The notes beneath the pieces are model-generated. The model saw only the letters and a program-made list of their open reading frames with translations, did no database searches and was not told the origin of the DNA. The position numbers and the translations under genes are program-made. Shown piece by piece: positions 10,195 through 21,045 of a DNA stretch of 64,000 bases (positions are counted from its first letter, which is position 1; every line of letters starts with the position of its first letter). Source of the DNA: Gari tellinella (taxonomy: Eukaryota; Mollusca; Bivalvia; Cardiida; Psammobiidae); NCBI GenBank assembly GCA_922989275.2, contig OV277870.1, forward strand, positions 37,444,356 to 37,508,355, given 5' to 3'.

Positions 10195-10415
10195 TACGAG
10201 TGTCAAGCGGTGTCTGATCTGGATTCAAACTGTTTACAAAGTCGACTTCAGGCGACATTTAAAAGCGATGAAATGGTTAAACATTTAATGAAAATGTTCC
10301 ACAACTATCATAAATCCTGCAGAAACATCAATACGGGTGCCAAACTGTTTAAATCCTGCAGAAACATCGATACGAGTGCCAAACTGTTTAAAGCCTGATC
10401 AGACGCCGCTTTACG
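10195..10415 (+). repeat. A-type fragments with 39-bp tandem duplication
   Basis: GGTGTCTGATCTGGATTCAA and GCCTGATCAGACGCCGC are A hairpin arms. Between them a 39-bp unit (starting AAATCCTGCAGAAACATC) occurs twice in tandem at 10312-10350 and 10351-10389 with three differences. Bases 10420-10865 hold nothing firm beyond an imperfect inverted repeat near 10585-10655. Confidence 0.6.
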
Positions 10416-10868
10416 CACATAAACAATGTACCTGGGGAAAAGCAGTGAAGGAATCAAACATAGTTTGTGTACTAAATACATTTAGATGATGTTGTTGTTG
10501 GGTTTTTTTCACCAAAATGATCGCTCAGGTCTGCATTTGAAAAGTAGTAAATTAGAGGGTCTTACATGAGTACTCATTATTTAACATTTTTAATAAACGA
10601 GTTGGCCAGCGTCATATTAATTTTAGTCAACGAGTTTATTAAAAATGATAACTAATAAGCACGAATATAACATTTTCAAACACACGCAGCGCTTGTGGAC
10701 GAACATTTTAGGCCGGAGCCCAAAAACGATATTAAACAATGGAATACGATATTTATATATGGCTTTATGTAGTTATGCGATAAATGTAAATATAAAATAA
10801 TCGAATGACTATCGGGCAAGGTGTGTATTATAATGTGTGTGTGGTCAAATGCAGTCAAAGCAAAATTA

Positions 10869-10955
10869 CAGTCGAAACTCGATACTTCGAACTCGCTTAA
10901 ATCGATCGTATCAGTATTTCATAAGTTGTAATTCGATATGATCGAGTTTCGACTG
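10869..10955 (+). repeat. 87-bp pogo-like MITE
   Basis: CAGTCGAAACTCGATAC and ATCGAGTTTCGACTG are inverted ends, with TA on the left side. The internal ACTTCGAACTCGCTTAAATC matches a longer relative at 24990-25190. Bases 10960-11640 gave nothing recognisable. Confidence 0.65.
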
Positions 10956-11861
10956 TGATAATTATACATCATCATCTTACGCAAGGACGTGTTGGTAAAC
11001 TCAAATTGAACACCGCATTTTAATACCACATCAAACAATGACTAATTAAAGCATATGGTGACGTCAGTGTACTTGACAACTCTAAAACCTAAGAACGTTT
11101 TAAACAGTATATTTACACGTTAAACGTAGATATATCTAATGCACATATAGGTTATCCTGGTACATATTCCTACTAGCACTGTGTTTTATGTCCTGATTTA
11201 TCTAAGATCAACTTAACATTGACAAGTTTAAGTATAAGGCATTCCGTGTTAATTTGCAATTAGAAAGGTACGTAAATACCTTGCCAAAGCATTGTCGATT
11301 AGAACAGGCTTAACTTGTGGAATTAATACATGAAATGTTCAAACCTTTCAACACCGCCTGTTTTAACCCTATCGCAGACAACAAATTGTCTGTTGAAATT
11401 ATCTTCTTCAAATTTTGTGCAAAATTCATTATCTTTTGAAGTTTTGACTAAAGAAATATTTATAAGAGTACCAAAGAGTTTGGATTCTAATCAGACACGT
11501 GATGTGACTACTCATAACAATCTGTCTCAAAGACCATTCTTAGGAGTAGTAACAACATAGCATTTTGTGATTACAATACTTTAGATATTGAATGGCTTCC
11601 CTTAATATAGGAGTTATTAAAAAAAACAAAGTCATCTGATCGAAACGGCCAACATTCCACGTGTACTAAGATTGATATCATTATCTTGGTAAAGGGGTCA
11701 TTTCACCAAGAAATCTTCCCGGAAGACTGAGCTGCGATCTCAGAGCGTGGCTTGGTCGCCCCAGGTCGCACGTAGTCGACGGTTGACCGAGGGTTGGTCG
11801 CACCTTGGTCTCCCGTGGTAGCACATGGTCGAGGATTGGTCTCCCGGAAAAAGAGATCGTA

Positions 11862-11893
11862 GCTCGGTTTTTTGACATGTCAAAAAACCGAGC
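11862..11893. repeat. 32-bp perfect palindrome
   Basis: GCTCGGTTTTTTGACA is followed at once by its reverse complement. It lies in the left subterminal region of the outer Harbinger-like element. Confidence 0.8.
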
Positions 11894-12358
11894 CTCGACC
11901 TAAAAGTCGCACGGAGAGCGTCGAAAGAGCGAGCATGGTCGAGGAAAGAACGTATTGGTCGAGGGACGATCGAAACTAGAGCGGGAGTGAGCGAGGCTCA
12001 GTCTACTCGAGCGAGAAATGATCGCGCGCATGGTCGTGCTGCTCGATCCTCGCTCGATCCGTGTGATCTAGCTTCGCTCTTTTGCGATCAAGCCTCGCTC
12101 CACGCGACCTGTCCCAGACCTTCCCTAGCCCAGTACGCTCCATATTATTTCTATTGACATGATTGGATCGAGATAGAAGGATTAAGGTGCGACCTATGTA
12201 CGCTTAAAGCTTTAACCAATAAAGTAACTATGAGTAAATGAATTGAACCCTTTGCAAATATTGTAAATAATGTATTTTTTGCGTAAATATATAAAATGTT
12301 TCATAAATCTTGTTTTATTATAGACTTGTTTCTTTGATTCATGAATAAAATGAAAATA

Positions 12359-12614
12359 TTAACCCTATCATTGCCAAGGCCGCCAACATCAACATTGGCA
12401 AACATGTTGGATCCTGAGCAGATGCCGCGTAATGCCGTGTTTGAATATAATCCAAACTATTTGACACTCATATCAATGTTTCCAAAGTACAAAACGTATA
12501 ACACTGAAGTTTTAAAAGTTAAAGAGGGTGACAAATATAAGCCGATATTACATGTATAATAAGGCAGCAACAGTGTAAGATGGGTATTTCCGTAATATTG
12601 GCAGTGAAAGGGTA
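12359..12614 (+). repeat. A-family TTAA element, decayed
   Basis: It begins TTAACCCTATCATTGCCA and ends near TTGGCAGTGAAAGGGTAA. Inside, GGATCCTGAGCAGATGCCG and AATCCAAACTATTTGACAC are weakened A hairpin arms. It is followed by a C9/A9 run near 12668-12686. Confidence 0.6.
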
Positions 12615-13319
12615 AAAAAGACAAATAAAAACCCATAGAAAACAAAAATAAAACAAAGAAAAAATCACCCCCCCCCCAAAAAAAAACCCCATAAAAAACA
12701 CTAAATATCATAGTCAAACTGCATGGACAGCGCAGTTGTTAGCGCACGTGCTTCTCACTAATGGGCCCGTCACACCATAACGTTCTGGCCAGCGTTCTCT
12801 GACGATTGAGGAAACGTTGGTAGTCGCCCATGGTCGCTGGGATAGCGCCAGAAGAGCGTTGTGTGAACGCTAGTAAACGTTAGTAAACGTCGGTGATCGT
12901 CGGAGAACGCTGGTCCGAAAAAAAAGTTTGGAACATGCACAAAAGTTTTCTCTGAGATCAGCGTTCTTCGAACGTTTAGTGTTAAACGCTGGAGATCGTT
13001 TAAGAACGTTCGTTGAACGTTTTACTAACGTTCACTGAGCGTTGCACGCGTTAGGCTATCGTTAGTCAGTCGTTACTCTAGCGTTACTTGGTTGTTACTA
13101 ATCGTTTGCTTTGCGGTGAACGACTCACTGGAGACCTGTCAACGACAGCTGAACGGTCCCCTAACGTTCGCAGCGTGTGACTAAAGTCAAACGAACGTCT
13201 GTTGGCGTCCATTGAGCGTTAATCGAACGTTTCTTGAACGTCCATGTATATTGGTATATAAACTAATGTTTTGTAAGCAAGGTTCATTTGATTTTGGACT
13301 ACCGTAGAGAACACCTACT

Positions 13320-13695
13320 ATGGAGGATCCAGAAAGACTAAGGAGGTTATATGTAGTTGCTATATACCAGCATTAAGTAGATGTACTGAACTTGAACATA
13401 GCTGAACACATTGAGGGACCTCGCCCGCAGAGAAAAAGACCCCGGCAGTGCTGGATATTAAGGCGTCAAGAGTTTAGTCTGTACGACCAACTCATGGTTG
13501 AAGATTCGCCAAGAAGATCTGAGTACCTTCACCATCTTCATGCGCATGCCACCGGAAATGTTTGATGAACTCTTAGGACGTGTCAGGGGCAGATTGACAA
13601 AGCAGCACACCTTTTACCGATAGCCCTACGAACATGGCCTGAAACTGGCGGTGACACTGCGACATTTGGCCTCTGGATCTAAGTATGCTGACAAA
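13320..13695 (+). pseudogene. Harbinger transposase N-terminal fragment
   Basis: Starting from ATG at 13320 the frame reads MEDPERLRRLYVVAIYQH, stops, then resumes with PRQCWILRRQEFSLYDQLMV. After a frame change it reads MRMPPEMFDELLGRVRGRL, another stop, then LKLAVTLRHLASGSKYAD. The MPPExFDELLxRV and GLKLAVTLRHLATGxKY blocks are hallmarks of HARBI1-type transposases just upstream of the DDE nuclease. The catalytic domain is missing: homology stops near 13695 where minus-strand ORF sequence begins. Two stops and a frameshift make it inactive. Confidence 0.85.
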
Positions 13696-13968
13696 CTCGA
13701 CCAGACTACCCTCCATCGCCCGGTCCACGATCTTACAATCCTTTCTCTGCTCCTTCCCTCTCTTTGCAATGGTCGGACCGTCATCATTGGAGGTTTCAGG
13801 GGGTTTAGTGTCTTCAGGGGGTGTCACATGGTCCATTACTTCTCGGAAGTGCTCTTCCTCATGGTGTTCTTCTTCGTCAGAAGACATTTCTAGTGAAGGA
13901 GGCTTCTTCTTACCTGCAGCGCTATTAGCAGAAGTCACCTTCCCACCCTTTTTGCGTCTTGGCGGCAT
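13696..13968 (-). pseudogene. Harbinger accessory (Myb/MADF-type) ORF fragment
   Basis: The minus strand from the ATG at 13966-13968 encodes MPPRRKKGGKVTSANSAAGK, an acidic SSDEEEHHEEEH stretch, a proline/threonine-rich linker and AKRGKEQRKDCKIVDRAMEG. Basic head plus acidic region fits the amino-terminal part of the DNA-binding partner that Harbinger elements encode opposite the transposase. Any Myb/SANT or MADF fold would have lain in the deleted part. The reading frame continues to 13573, but that portion is antisense transposase and not meaningful. Function is inferred from position. Confidence 0.55.
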
Positions 13969-14979
13969 GATTCTGACTGATCAAACTCACAAGAACAACT
14001 GAATTCACTTCGAAATTCCCAGCGTTTTGTAACCCGTTCGATCGTAAAAATCACACGCCAGCAAAACGACATGCTGTCGTTGGTCACACGTTAGTCAGCC
14101 GTTAGTCGAACGCTCAACACGCTCGTCTAACGTTAGCAAATCGTTCGTCGCTCGCCAGTGGCACGTTAGCACACGCTAGTGGTTTTCGGGGGTATCTTTC
14201 TTGGTCGCTGTTACACGCTGAAACACGCTAGTCATACGTTAGGTACACGTTAATCAAACGCCAGAAGTGTCATCTTCATTCTAGAACGCTCGAAAATTGA
14301 ACGATTGAAACGCTCTGAGAACGTTGGCCAGAACGTTATGGTGTGACGGGCCCATAATGTGGTTCGAGCTCGATACCGGCAGTGTTAGAGGGTGCAGTGG
14401 TCGCCCATCTGAACAAGTGGGGGTTCTCCGGGTACTCCGGTTTCCTCCCACAATAGTGACCACATACGCCTAAATGAGCAATCTGCTTCACGTTCAACTT
14501 ACTTTAAGTGGTCAAATCAGGTTATTGGGTAAAGGAATACTTAAATAAATTTTGGTATTAATTCAAGTTTTTTGTATTTTTTCGGGGTGCCTTTTTAAAT
14601 GTTTATGGTGTGATATGGTTTTTTGGTTCAGTTTTAAAAGAAAAAGTAAATACAATCAAAAATTCAGATAATGTTGAGGACCCCTGATAAGATCGGACTA
14701 AATATCTGGACTCTACGAACAGCGATAGGTCATTATTGTCATTGCCGACTTGTTCCAACCTGAACCAATAGCAAATGCATATCGATTTTATCCATGATTT
14801 CCATTCGGAGACTGGTCAAAACCTGAAGGTCGTCCACCGATCGCCAGACCTTTTATTGAGAATGCAAAGGATCGCGCGCAAATCCATGCGACCATTACGA
14901 ATTTGTGCGTAGCTCGAGCGAGACTCTGTCGAGAAAAGATCGACTTTTCCAGGTCGTACTCGGTGAAATGACCCCATAA

Positions 14980-15679
14980 CATGACATTACACCTAAGTCT
15001 TTAAGAGACTAATCAAAGTACTTGAGAGCAATGGACCCACTGGTGATGGTTTCGAACTGAAACACGGCGGTATGGAGTGAAAAGTTTACTAATAGAGAAC
15101 ATTCTGAGAGAACAGTATTTTTTATGTATATTTTTTAAATGTCTTTGATAGTAGGATTTGGAACTATTTTAGAATAATAATCTCTGTATATATGTCATAT
15201 AATGACCTATACAGAGAACTTGAAACATTGAACAATTATAAAGAGTGAAAACCGGATTTGGTCTAAACCCTATTTCTGTAATTTTATGAAACACGTGAAT
15301 ATTTTTAGGCATATTTGGAGATTATACATATGGCCTTTAAATGTAATTCAACAATCTCAAGGAACGTTTTTCAACAGCCGCGAAATCGACCGCGGCGGCC
15401 CCCTCGGTACCGTCGCATTTCTAAGCAGCATACCACTTTCCTGGTCCCGAAACTGTTCGTACCCAAAAGAAAATGAAAGCAGATTCTACTAATTTTTTGA
15501 TCATCATATTTACTTCAGCGTGTAATGTTCAGTCACTAGAAGTTTATTATACTGAATCGTTTCACTGTTTCTTCTAATACAGTTATCAAAATCAATCGAT
15601 TTTTCGTTTTTAAGGAACAGATAATATCCTACGATATTATTGAGTTTTGCTTTCTTGAGCGGATGAAAGTTTTGGAAAC
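14980..15679. other. no recognised feature
   Basis: AT-rich DNA. A short GC-rich patch near 15375-15412 (CCGCGAAATCGACCGCGG, then CCCCCTCGGTACC) stands out but has no identifiable role. Confidence 0.4.
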
Positions 15680-15913
15680 TTAACGCCTACGGTTTCAAAG
15701 ATTGAAACCATCAAAATCCAGATAGTACACAATGTATTTACAAAAAAGAAAAAAATTGTTGCATCATCGAGCTTATCGCATTAAAAATATGATCGGTACA
15801 AAAACATCCTCAAGGGAAATCACTGAATCTTAGTGGGTTTATTTTTTAGATCTTCCCTTTTTATCGCTTTTCCTATTCCGACTCTGGACTATGTACATTT
15901 GTAGATATTTGTG

Positions 15914-16161
15914 TTAACCCATTGCCCCATAAATACTCCCTTTTACGCCTTTAATTTATTCATGCACTGAAGAAAATAGTTCCACTTTTTACAGTCATGA
16001 ATATACATCATAAGCAATATTTCTATATTCTAGAAGATGGTAGCTTAAAGCAGGCTGAAAGTAAAGCAGAATGTGCCTTAAGGCACATTCTGCTTTACTT
16101 TCAACCTGCTTTAAGTGGTCTCCTGTCTTCAATACTAGAAATAGGCTATGGGGTAATGGAC
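15914..16161 (+). repeat. B-family TTAA element
   Basis: It starts TTAACCCATTGCCCCATAAA and ends CTATGGGGTAATGG. Hairpin B spans 16044-16115: CTTAAAGCAGGCTGAAAG, then GAATGTGCCTTAAGGCACATTC at the centre. The typical flank AAGAAAATAGTTCCA is present at the left. Confidence 0.8.
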
Positions 16162-16214
16162 TACTCTTCGCTGCATACAATTCAATTAGGATAACAAAAG
16201 AACCTCAGATAAGG

Positions 16215-16310
16215 ATGACCATGTGATCGAGTGGGTTAAGGCGTGGGCTTATATCTTTAGGGCATATCTTATTTTTGCCTCATCCACACGTGTTCGAATG
16301 CCGACCGAGC
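16215..16310 (+). repeat. tRNA-like segment of U element
   Basis: GTGATCGAGTGGGTTAAGGC is A-box-like and ACACGTGTTCGAATGCC B-box-like, with GACCATG and CCGACCGAGC near the ends. The spacing would fit a Leu/Ser-type tRNA with long variable arm. The homologous segment is at 3362-3450. Confidence 0.5.
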
Positions 16311-16461
16311 TAAAAAATAAATAAAATGTATTCTTTAATTTTCTACACTAATATGTATGTGTTGATATAAGCGCCCGACAATAATTTACAACAATGTTTG
16401 TAGGTCAAAATTGGTTTTCAGTCTCTTTAATATACATGTATAGGACGACATCTAATGTAAC

Positions 16462-16676
16462 TTAACCCTGTCCATCTCAATGACGCCTTTAAGCGCGTTT
16501 GCAAACAGATTGGGTCCTGATCAGACGCCGCGTGACGCGGCGTCTGATCAGGACCCAAACTGTTTGGCACTCTTATCGATATTTATTAATAAGTCATACA
16601 ACCTTTAATCTATCTTTGAAACGTGTCTTGCAGATAACAAAACTGAAGCAGACGACAATAAAGCGGTAAATGGGGT
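16462..16676 (+). repeat. A-family TTAA element
   Basis: TTAACCCTGTCCATCTCAAT starts it; the hairpin at 16501-16566 has GGGTCCTGATCAG and CTGATCAGGACCC arms around CCGCGTGACGCGG. GCAGACGACAATAAAGC and GGGGTAA lie at the right, where the exact end is unclear. Confidence 0.65.
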
Positions 16677-16844
16677 AAAAATCTCCTGAATAATTTGATC
16701 ATGAAAGGGTAAACAAACCCGATTGCAATCGCTGAGTTCAATTTGTTGATTAGATAACTAGGTGCAAATTACTGATTAGATTCTTAGCTGAATGATGACA
16801 GAATAATTATCCCGTTCAGTATCCTGTTATTGTGGTAATTCACG

Positions 16845-17053
16845 ATGATAATAGGAAATGTAATGGTATTGTCATCCGTGTACATATTCATTTTCAACTA
16901 CTGTAAAGGTTTATTTTATACCAATCAACGGACTCGCGAGTGTGGTCCCGTAGTAACACGTTTGACTACGATACCAGTGGTCGTGAGTACTATCCCCCCG
17001 CCCTCCAAGTCCTTCAGATCAAACTTATAAACTGAGGTCCAATGTAACAGTGC
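16845..17053. other. no recognised feature
   Basis: The 16680-17053 interval holds no repeat arm or frame that I can support. Confidence 0.35.
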
Positions 17054-17305
17054 TTAACCCTTTACCCCATAGAAGCGCCTTTTAGCGCATTCAGTTTATT
17101 CTTGCTCTGAAGAAAATAGTTCCAATTTATACATTCATAAATATGTATAATACAAAATATTTTCTATATTCTAGCAGATGATAGCTTAAAGCAGGCTGAA
17201 AGTAAAGCAGAATGCGCCTTAGGGCGCATTCTGCTTTACTTTCAACCTGCTTTAAGTAGTCACCTATTTTCAATACTAGAAATAGGCTATCAGGTAAAGG
17301 GTTAA
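17054..17305 (+). repeat. B-family TTAA element
   Basis: It is bounded by TTAA on both sides with ends CCCTTTACCCCATAGAAG and CTATCAGGTAAAGGG. Hairpin 17185-17256 has centre GAATGCGCCTTAGGGCGCATTC. The best-preserved form of this family. Confidence 0.85.
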
Positions 17306-17514
17306 CACAGGGCATCGGAAAGAACCAGATAATTCTGTCGATAATACCGGTAATGAAGGAACTTGAGAGCAATGATGATGGTTTTAAACTGAAATACAGA
17401 GGTGTGGTGAGAAAAGAAAACCAGGAATGTCTCTATTAATAATTAATATGACAGAACAATATTTCTATTTAAATATGTTTGATAGCAGGATTTAAAAATA
17501 TTTAAAATACATGT

Positions 17515-17741
17515 AAGTGTTATGTTTCTAAGCATATTAATTTATTCTTCTACTGAGGAAAATATTTCCAATATTCAAAGTCATGAATATAGAACAGAAA
17601 CAAATATGTTCTATATATATAGCAGACGGTAGCTTAAAGCAGACTTAAAGTAAATTGAATTCTGGCAGTTTGCTGATTTACAACATTTTTAAGTTGGCAC
17701 CTGTCTTCAAACTTAGAATCAGGCTACAGGATAAAGAGTTA
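17515..17741 (+). repeat. decayed B-family element
   Basis: CTTAAAGCAGACTTAAAGTA, TTAAGTTGGCACCTGTCTTC and AAAGAGTTA mark a B copy whose hairpin no longer pairs well. Bases 17742-18114 hold a weak A-hairpin trace near 17890-17950 (GATCCTGATTAAACGC) only. Confidence 0.55.
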
Positions 17742-18114
17742 GCGTTCCAAGGTACTTGTAATTGTGTTAATTTATTGTATAGAGTTAACATAAGTACTCT
17801 CTGAATAGTATTTGATAAGATATATTTGACTTTGAACTCTGTCTTTATGTATTTAATACGAGCTTTATCCACTTCGACTAGAAAGCATCGATAACGGTTT
17901 AGATCCTGATTAAACGCATAGTTACTTGGCGTCTGAATAGGGGTCGAGCCTATTTGCAACTGAAAATAAAGCCTAATTAGGCCTGAATCGATTGATTTTT
18001 ATAAACAAAGAAGTAAATTATTTGGTGGACTAAACTGAAGTGGGCGTGTGAAGTATATCAGCTATTTGCCCATATCCTTGTCGTCCTCAATATAATCTAA
18101 TCAAGTGTGCCTTG

Positions 18115-18700
18115 CTAATGTTGATGAATGACATGATACAAATGAGAGAAGCTCTAGACGTCCTGACAGAGACAACAACACCCAATGACATCAGTAAGGC
18201 TTCATCACATATACCATCTTCAGCCTTTGATGTAAAATTAGATTAACACATTCAATCCTAGCGACGAGTATACTCGTAATAAGCAAACAGCGAATGTGTA
18301 AAACGTAAAATTATTCTAAGCAAACATTGTAGACCAAGATCGCAGGAGCCCTCTGATCAGGGCCTACAGTGTTTGTCATTTTGCAATATATTTTAAAAAT
18401 CATTCCTAAATAGTCAATAATGGGCACGTCTTAATTGGGAACTTAAATTTTCAATTAATAATTTCAGGGGTAAATTGAGATTAATGCAAGGTTTTCATAT
18501 AACCCGAAGGCACTCCACCGTGCATATTTATAATGATATATAGGTTTACCATGCAAACGGTATATTAAAATCCCTGGTGATTACTAGTGCGGGTTGACAT
18601 TTATCCAAGGGCTTTTCACTGAACGTTGTCCCATTCGTTGTTGTGTCTTAGATTAATATTGGGCAATTTTACACCGTGATGTACTTTAGAAACAATCTAT
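18115..18700 (+). repeat. P-family dispersed repeat, copy 1
   Basis: TGTTGATGAATGACATGATAC, CTTTGATGTAAAATTAG, then after a nested C element CATGCAAACG, AATCCCTGGTGATTACT, GCGGGTTGACATTTATCC and CCCATTCGTTG. The same blocks occur at 28970-29290 and 48650-48980. Class unknown. Confidence 0.65.
18243..18477 (+). repeat. C-family element nested in P
   Basis: TTAACACATTCAATCCTAGC starts it; AAACATTGTAGACCAAGATC and AGCCCTCTGATCAGGGCCTA are asymmetric hairpin arms, one shortened. AATTTCAGGGGTAAATTG ends it. The other P copies lack it at this point. Confidence 0.6.
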
Positions 18701-18712
18701 GTTCTACTGTTG

Positions 18713-18963
18713 TTAACCCTTTGAACCCTAATCCCGCATATAGGCGTGCTTTTCAAACAGTGTACATGTGAATAGTACACTTGTCCTATGTAAACAGTGA
18801 AGACCCTGATCAGAGGGCTCCGAAAGGAGCCCTCTGATCAGGGTCTTCACTGTTTGTCACAATGCCAAACATTGACAAAAACAACCCTTAAAAGTCAGAA
18901 ATGGACTAGACTAAAATGGAAACTGGAATTGTCCATTTAAAGTTTTAGGGAGGAAAGAGTTAA
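18713..18963 (+). repeat. C-family TTAA element, well preserved
   Basis: TTAACCCTTTGAACCCTAAT to GGGAGGAAAGAGTTAA, TTAA at both ends. The hairpin (about 18797-18861) is perfect: GTGAAGACCCTGATCAGAG and the GGCTCC/GGAGCC centre. A second short inverted pair, GTACATGTGAATAGTACAC, precedes it. Confidence 0.85.
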
Positions 18964-19174
18964 ACGATAATATTTACATTCGCCCCATTCAATTCCATTT
19001 ATCATTTGACGTTTAATGCGTATAGACGTAATTTATCTAGAGGGCTGGATTTGTGGATATCTTTCGCAGAGGAGGCGGGGTATGGATCATTTCTCCGCCA
19101 ATCACAGCTTTAGTTATGAGGCTATGGATGTTCCTTTCAGAGTACACATTATTCGTGTTAACAACCTCTAAAAT

Positions 19175-19340
19175 GGATTAAACATACATGCATACTATAA
19201 AATGTTCAACCTTTATTAGAAATTACGGCAATTATAATGTAAATACGAGTATAAGAAATTAACTGAATTTTTTCGGCGTTTAAGCGGAATAAAAGACAGA
19301 AAATGATCGGCAAATTCCAGGAATCGCGCTAAAATAAACA
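19175..19340 (+). repeat. I-family repeat, half copy
   Basis: GGATTAAACATACATGCATA, TATTAGAAATTACGGC, TTTTTTCGGCGTTTAAGCGG and GACAGAAAATGATCGGCAAAT match the reverse complement of 28780-28930. The second hairpin arm is missing. Bases 19341-20570 gave nothing I could support. Confidence 0.6.
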
Positions 19341-20572
19341 ACGATTGGGCTTTATTTTTGATGCACGGGAATTGACCACGAAGGCCGAAGGCTACTTTGG
19401 TATTTGTCAAAAGCTTGCCTGGCTTCTTACCCCTGTTAAAAACGGCTATGTTAACGGAGAATATCAGTTAAAATCAATAATTTGTCCTATTGAACTTCTT
19501 TGAATGCTTGAATGAACGCACTCCGAGGTAGAGTCGAGTTTTGTTTAGCGTCATCTTGAATGAAGTAGATCTATATGGTGCTCTTAAAAACAAATGTTTG
19601 TTTTTTATACAAGCATGTTCCTTTTAGAGCAGACTGCTTTATGCTTGTCATATATTTATCAGCCATGTGTCTTTTGAGACGATCGTGCCTTTCTGGTAAT
19701 AACAGCACCATAAAATGTTTGTCTGTACATGTAAACGTCAGTCTGGAGAAAACTTTTATGAGCACTTCGTCGCAGTGGTTGTAATGCTTTTTCTGCACGT
19801 TTAAGAGAAATTCCAGACGTTTTGGGCAATAACATAGCGTGATATACGATGAGGACAATACACTTTACTGACATGCTGGTGCAGAAAATATATTTACAAC
19901 AACTAACCGTCAACTGTGTGCCTCAACTACATGTGTTTCATGGACTTAAAACTAACCGATACTGCTTTACATAAATCTAATGCTTAAACTTGTTTAACGT
20001 GAACGTCTGGTCATAATAATGTCACTAATCTTACCTGTATTAGACCACCAATCATACCAGTAATACCGTACATTCTAAAAAGAAATATCACTCGTTTCTA
20101 AAAATACCACTGGTATCAAATGTTTCATCGTTAAACAAAGTTTTCTCAGTTCCATGTAGACATGGATCTGGAAAACTGGCATAATTTCTTTATGGACGAA
20201 TGCATGTAGCAAAATGCATACAATGTAAATGGAAAAGTGACACACTTCTAGAACGTGATCAAATGCCACTCTATTAGATGGGGTACTTTAGGTACGTTTT
20301 ACCCCAAATCATTAATTATCTAAAATGGCTTTGAACATTTGCACTAAATATATAATCAATCGTAGGCAAATAAACCAGTAAACACCTCACTAGCAAATAG
20401 TGACGTCACTATGCCACAAATGTATCGAACAGGGAATGTGTAGCCGTTCTATCGGCAAAAATAAATCAATCACACAGGTCATGCAGGTATACGCATCCAC
20501 TTTACTCGTTTTTCATTATCTAACTTTTCATGAGATGTCTGATACCAAAACAACAACATCGTGTTTTAACTA

Positions 20573-20697
20573 TTTGAACCATAGTCACGCATATATGCGT
20601 CATTTGCAAACAGTGTACATGTGAGGAGTACACTTGTCCTATGCAAACAGTGTATACCCTGATCAGAGGGCTCCTTATTTTGACATATACTGTCTGA
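20573..20697 (+). repeat. C-family half element
   Basis: GAACCATAGTCACGCATATA, CAAACAGTGTACATGTGAGG and CCCTGATCAGAGGGCTCCTT are the left half of a C element; the right hairpin arm is reduced to ATATACTGTCTGAT. Confidence 0.6.
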
Positions 20698-20752
20698 TAT
20701 AAAAATAAATAAAATCGTGTTTAAAGACTAACGCTAGCATGTTAATTGACAA

Positions 20753-20968
20753 TTAACCCCTTTAATACCTTACCTAATGGTAATGGTTATTTGTAAACAT
20801 TTTTTATTCTAATTAGACCCCGCATGATGCGGTGTCTGATCAGGACTCAACATGTTTGACACCATTTACGATATTACTTAACTCAATTTACCTGAAATTC
20901 AAACAGAAGAAAGAAAAATCAGACGTCACTATTTAAAACAAATGACGTCATGGCAGTAAAAGCGTTAA
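20753..20968 (+). repeat. A-family TTAA element
   Basis: TTAACCCCTTTAATACC to TGGCAGTAAAAGCGTTAA. Hairpin arms CTAATTAGACCCCGCATGAT and GCGGTGTCTGATCAGGACTC are partly decayed. The right side keeps GACGTCATGGCAG. Confidence 0.65.
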
Positions 20969-21045
20969 AACAGTACGTTTCGTCTTTGCAAGGATAAAAT
21001 ATTAAGCGGTTAAGGAACGTGATTCAATCAATCCTTAGTTATAGT

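Larger units (their letters stand above)
12762..14354 (+). mobile_element. inner PIF/Harbinger element, internally deleted
   Basis: The ends TGGGCCCGTCACACCATAAC and GTTATGGTGTGACGGGCCCA are inverted; pairing continues with one mismatch to about 37 bp. TAA flanks both sides (12759-12761, 14355-14357), the Harbinger target duplication. Both subterminal regions (about 12780-13250 and 14040-14340) are packed with AACGTT, ACGTTAG and AACGCT words in both orientations, likely transposase sites. The element carries a broken transposase on + and a DNA-binding-type ORF on -, the usual two-gene layout. At 1593 bp it is about half the usual autonomous length. Confidence 0.88.
11693..14976. mobile_element. 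outer Harbinger-like element
   Basis: GGGGTCATTTCACC at 11694-11707 and its inverse GGTGAAATGACCCC at 14962-14975 pair perfectly over 14 bp. TAA occurs on both outer sides (11690-11692, 14977-14979), a typical 3-bp Harbinger duplication. Subterminal DNA on both sides is rich in GGTCG and CTCGATC words, unlike the surroundings. No transposase of its own is visible; the interior is occupied by an A element (12359-12614) and a second Harbinger element (12762-14354). The call rests on end structure only. Confidence 0.55.
15680..16430 (+). repeat. diverged U element with nested B
   Basis: TTAA at 15680-15683 and 16427-16430. The stretch TTAAAAATATGATCGGTAC...CACTGAATCTTAG...CGCTTTTCCTATTCCGACT near 15780-15885 matches U1 at about 3136-3230. 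After the nested B element (15914-16161) comes the tRNA-like segment and an ATAAGCGCCCGACAATAATT block matching U1 near 3520-3545. The terminal repeat is eroded on the left. Confidence 0.6.

Noticed and set aside
15365..15480. CpG-island-like promoter patch
   Set aside because: Only about 50 bp is GC-rich and no gene follows on either strand.
16044..16115. CRISPR-like array of B or A repeats
   Set aside because: The copies are dispersed, palindromic, sit inside TTAA or TA elements, and have no regular spacers; the DNA is eukaryotic.
16845..17030. Short open frames of 60-80 codons across the window
   Set aside because: Count and length fit chance in AT-rich DNA, and none shows a domain, codon bias or conserved neighbour.
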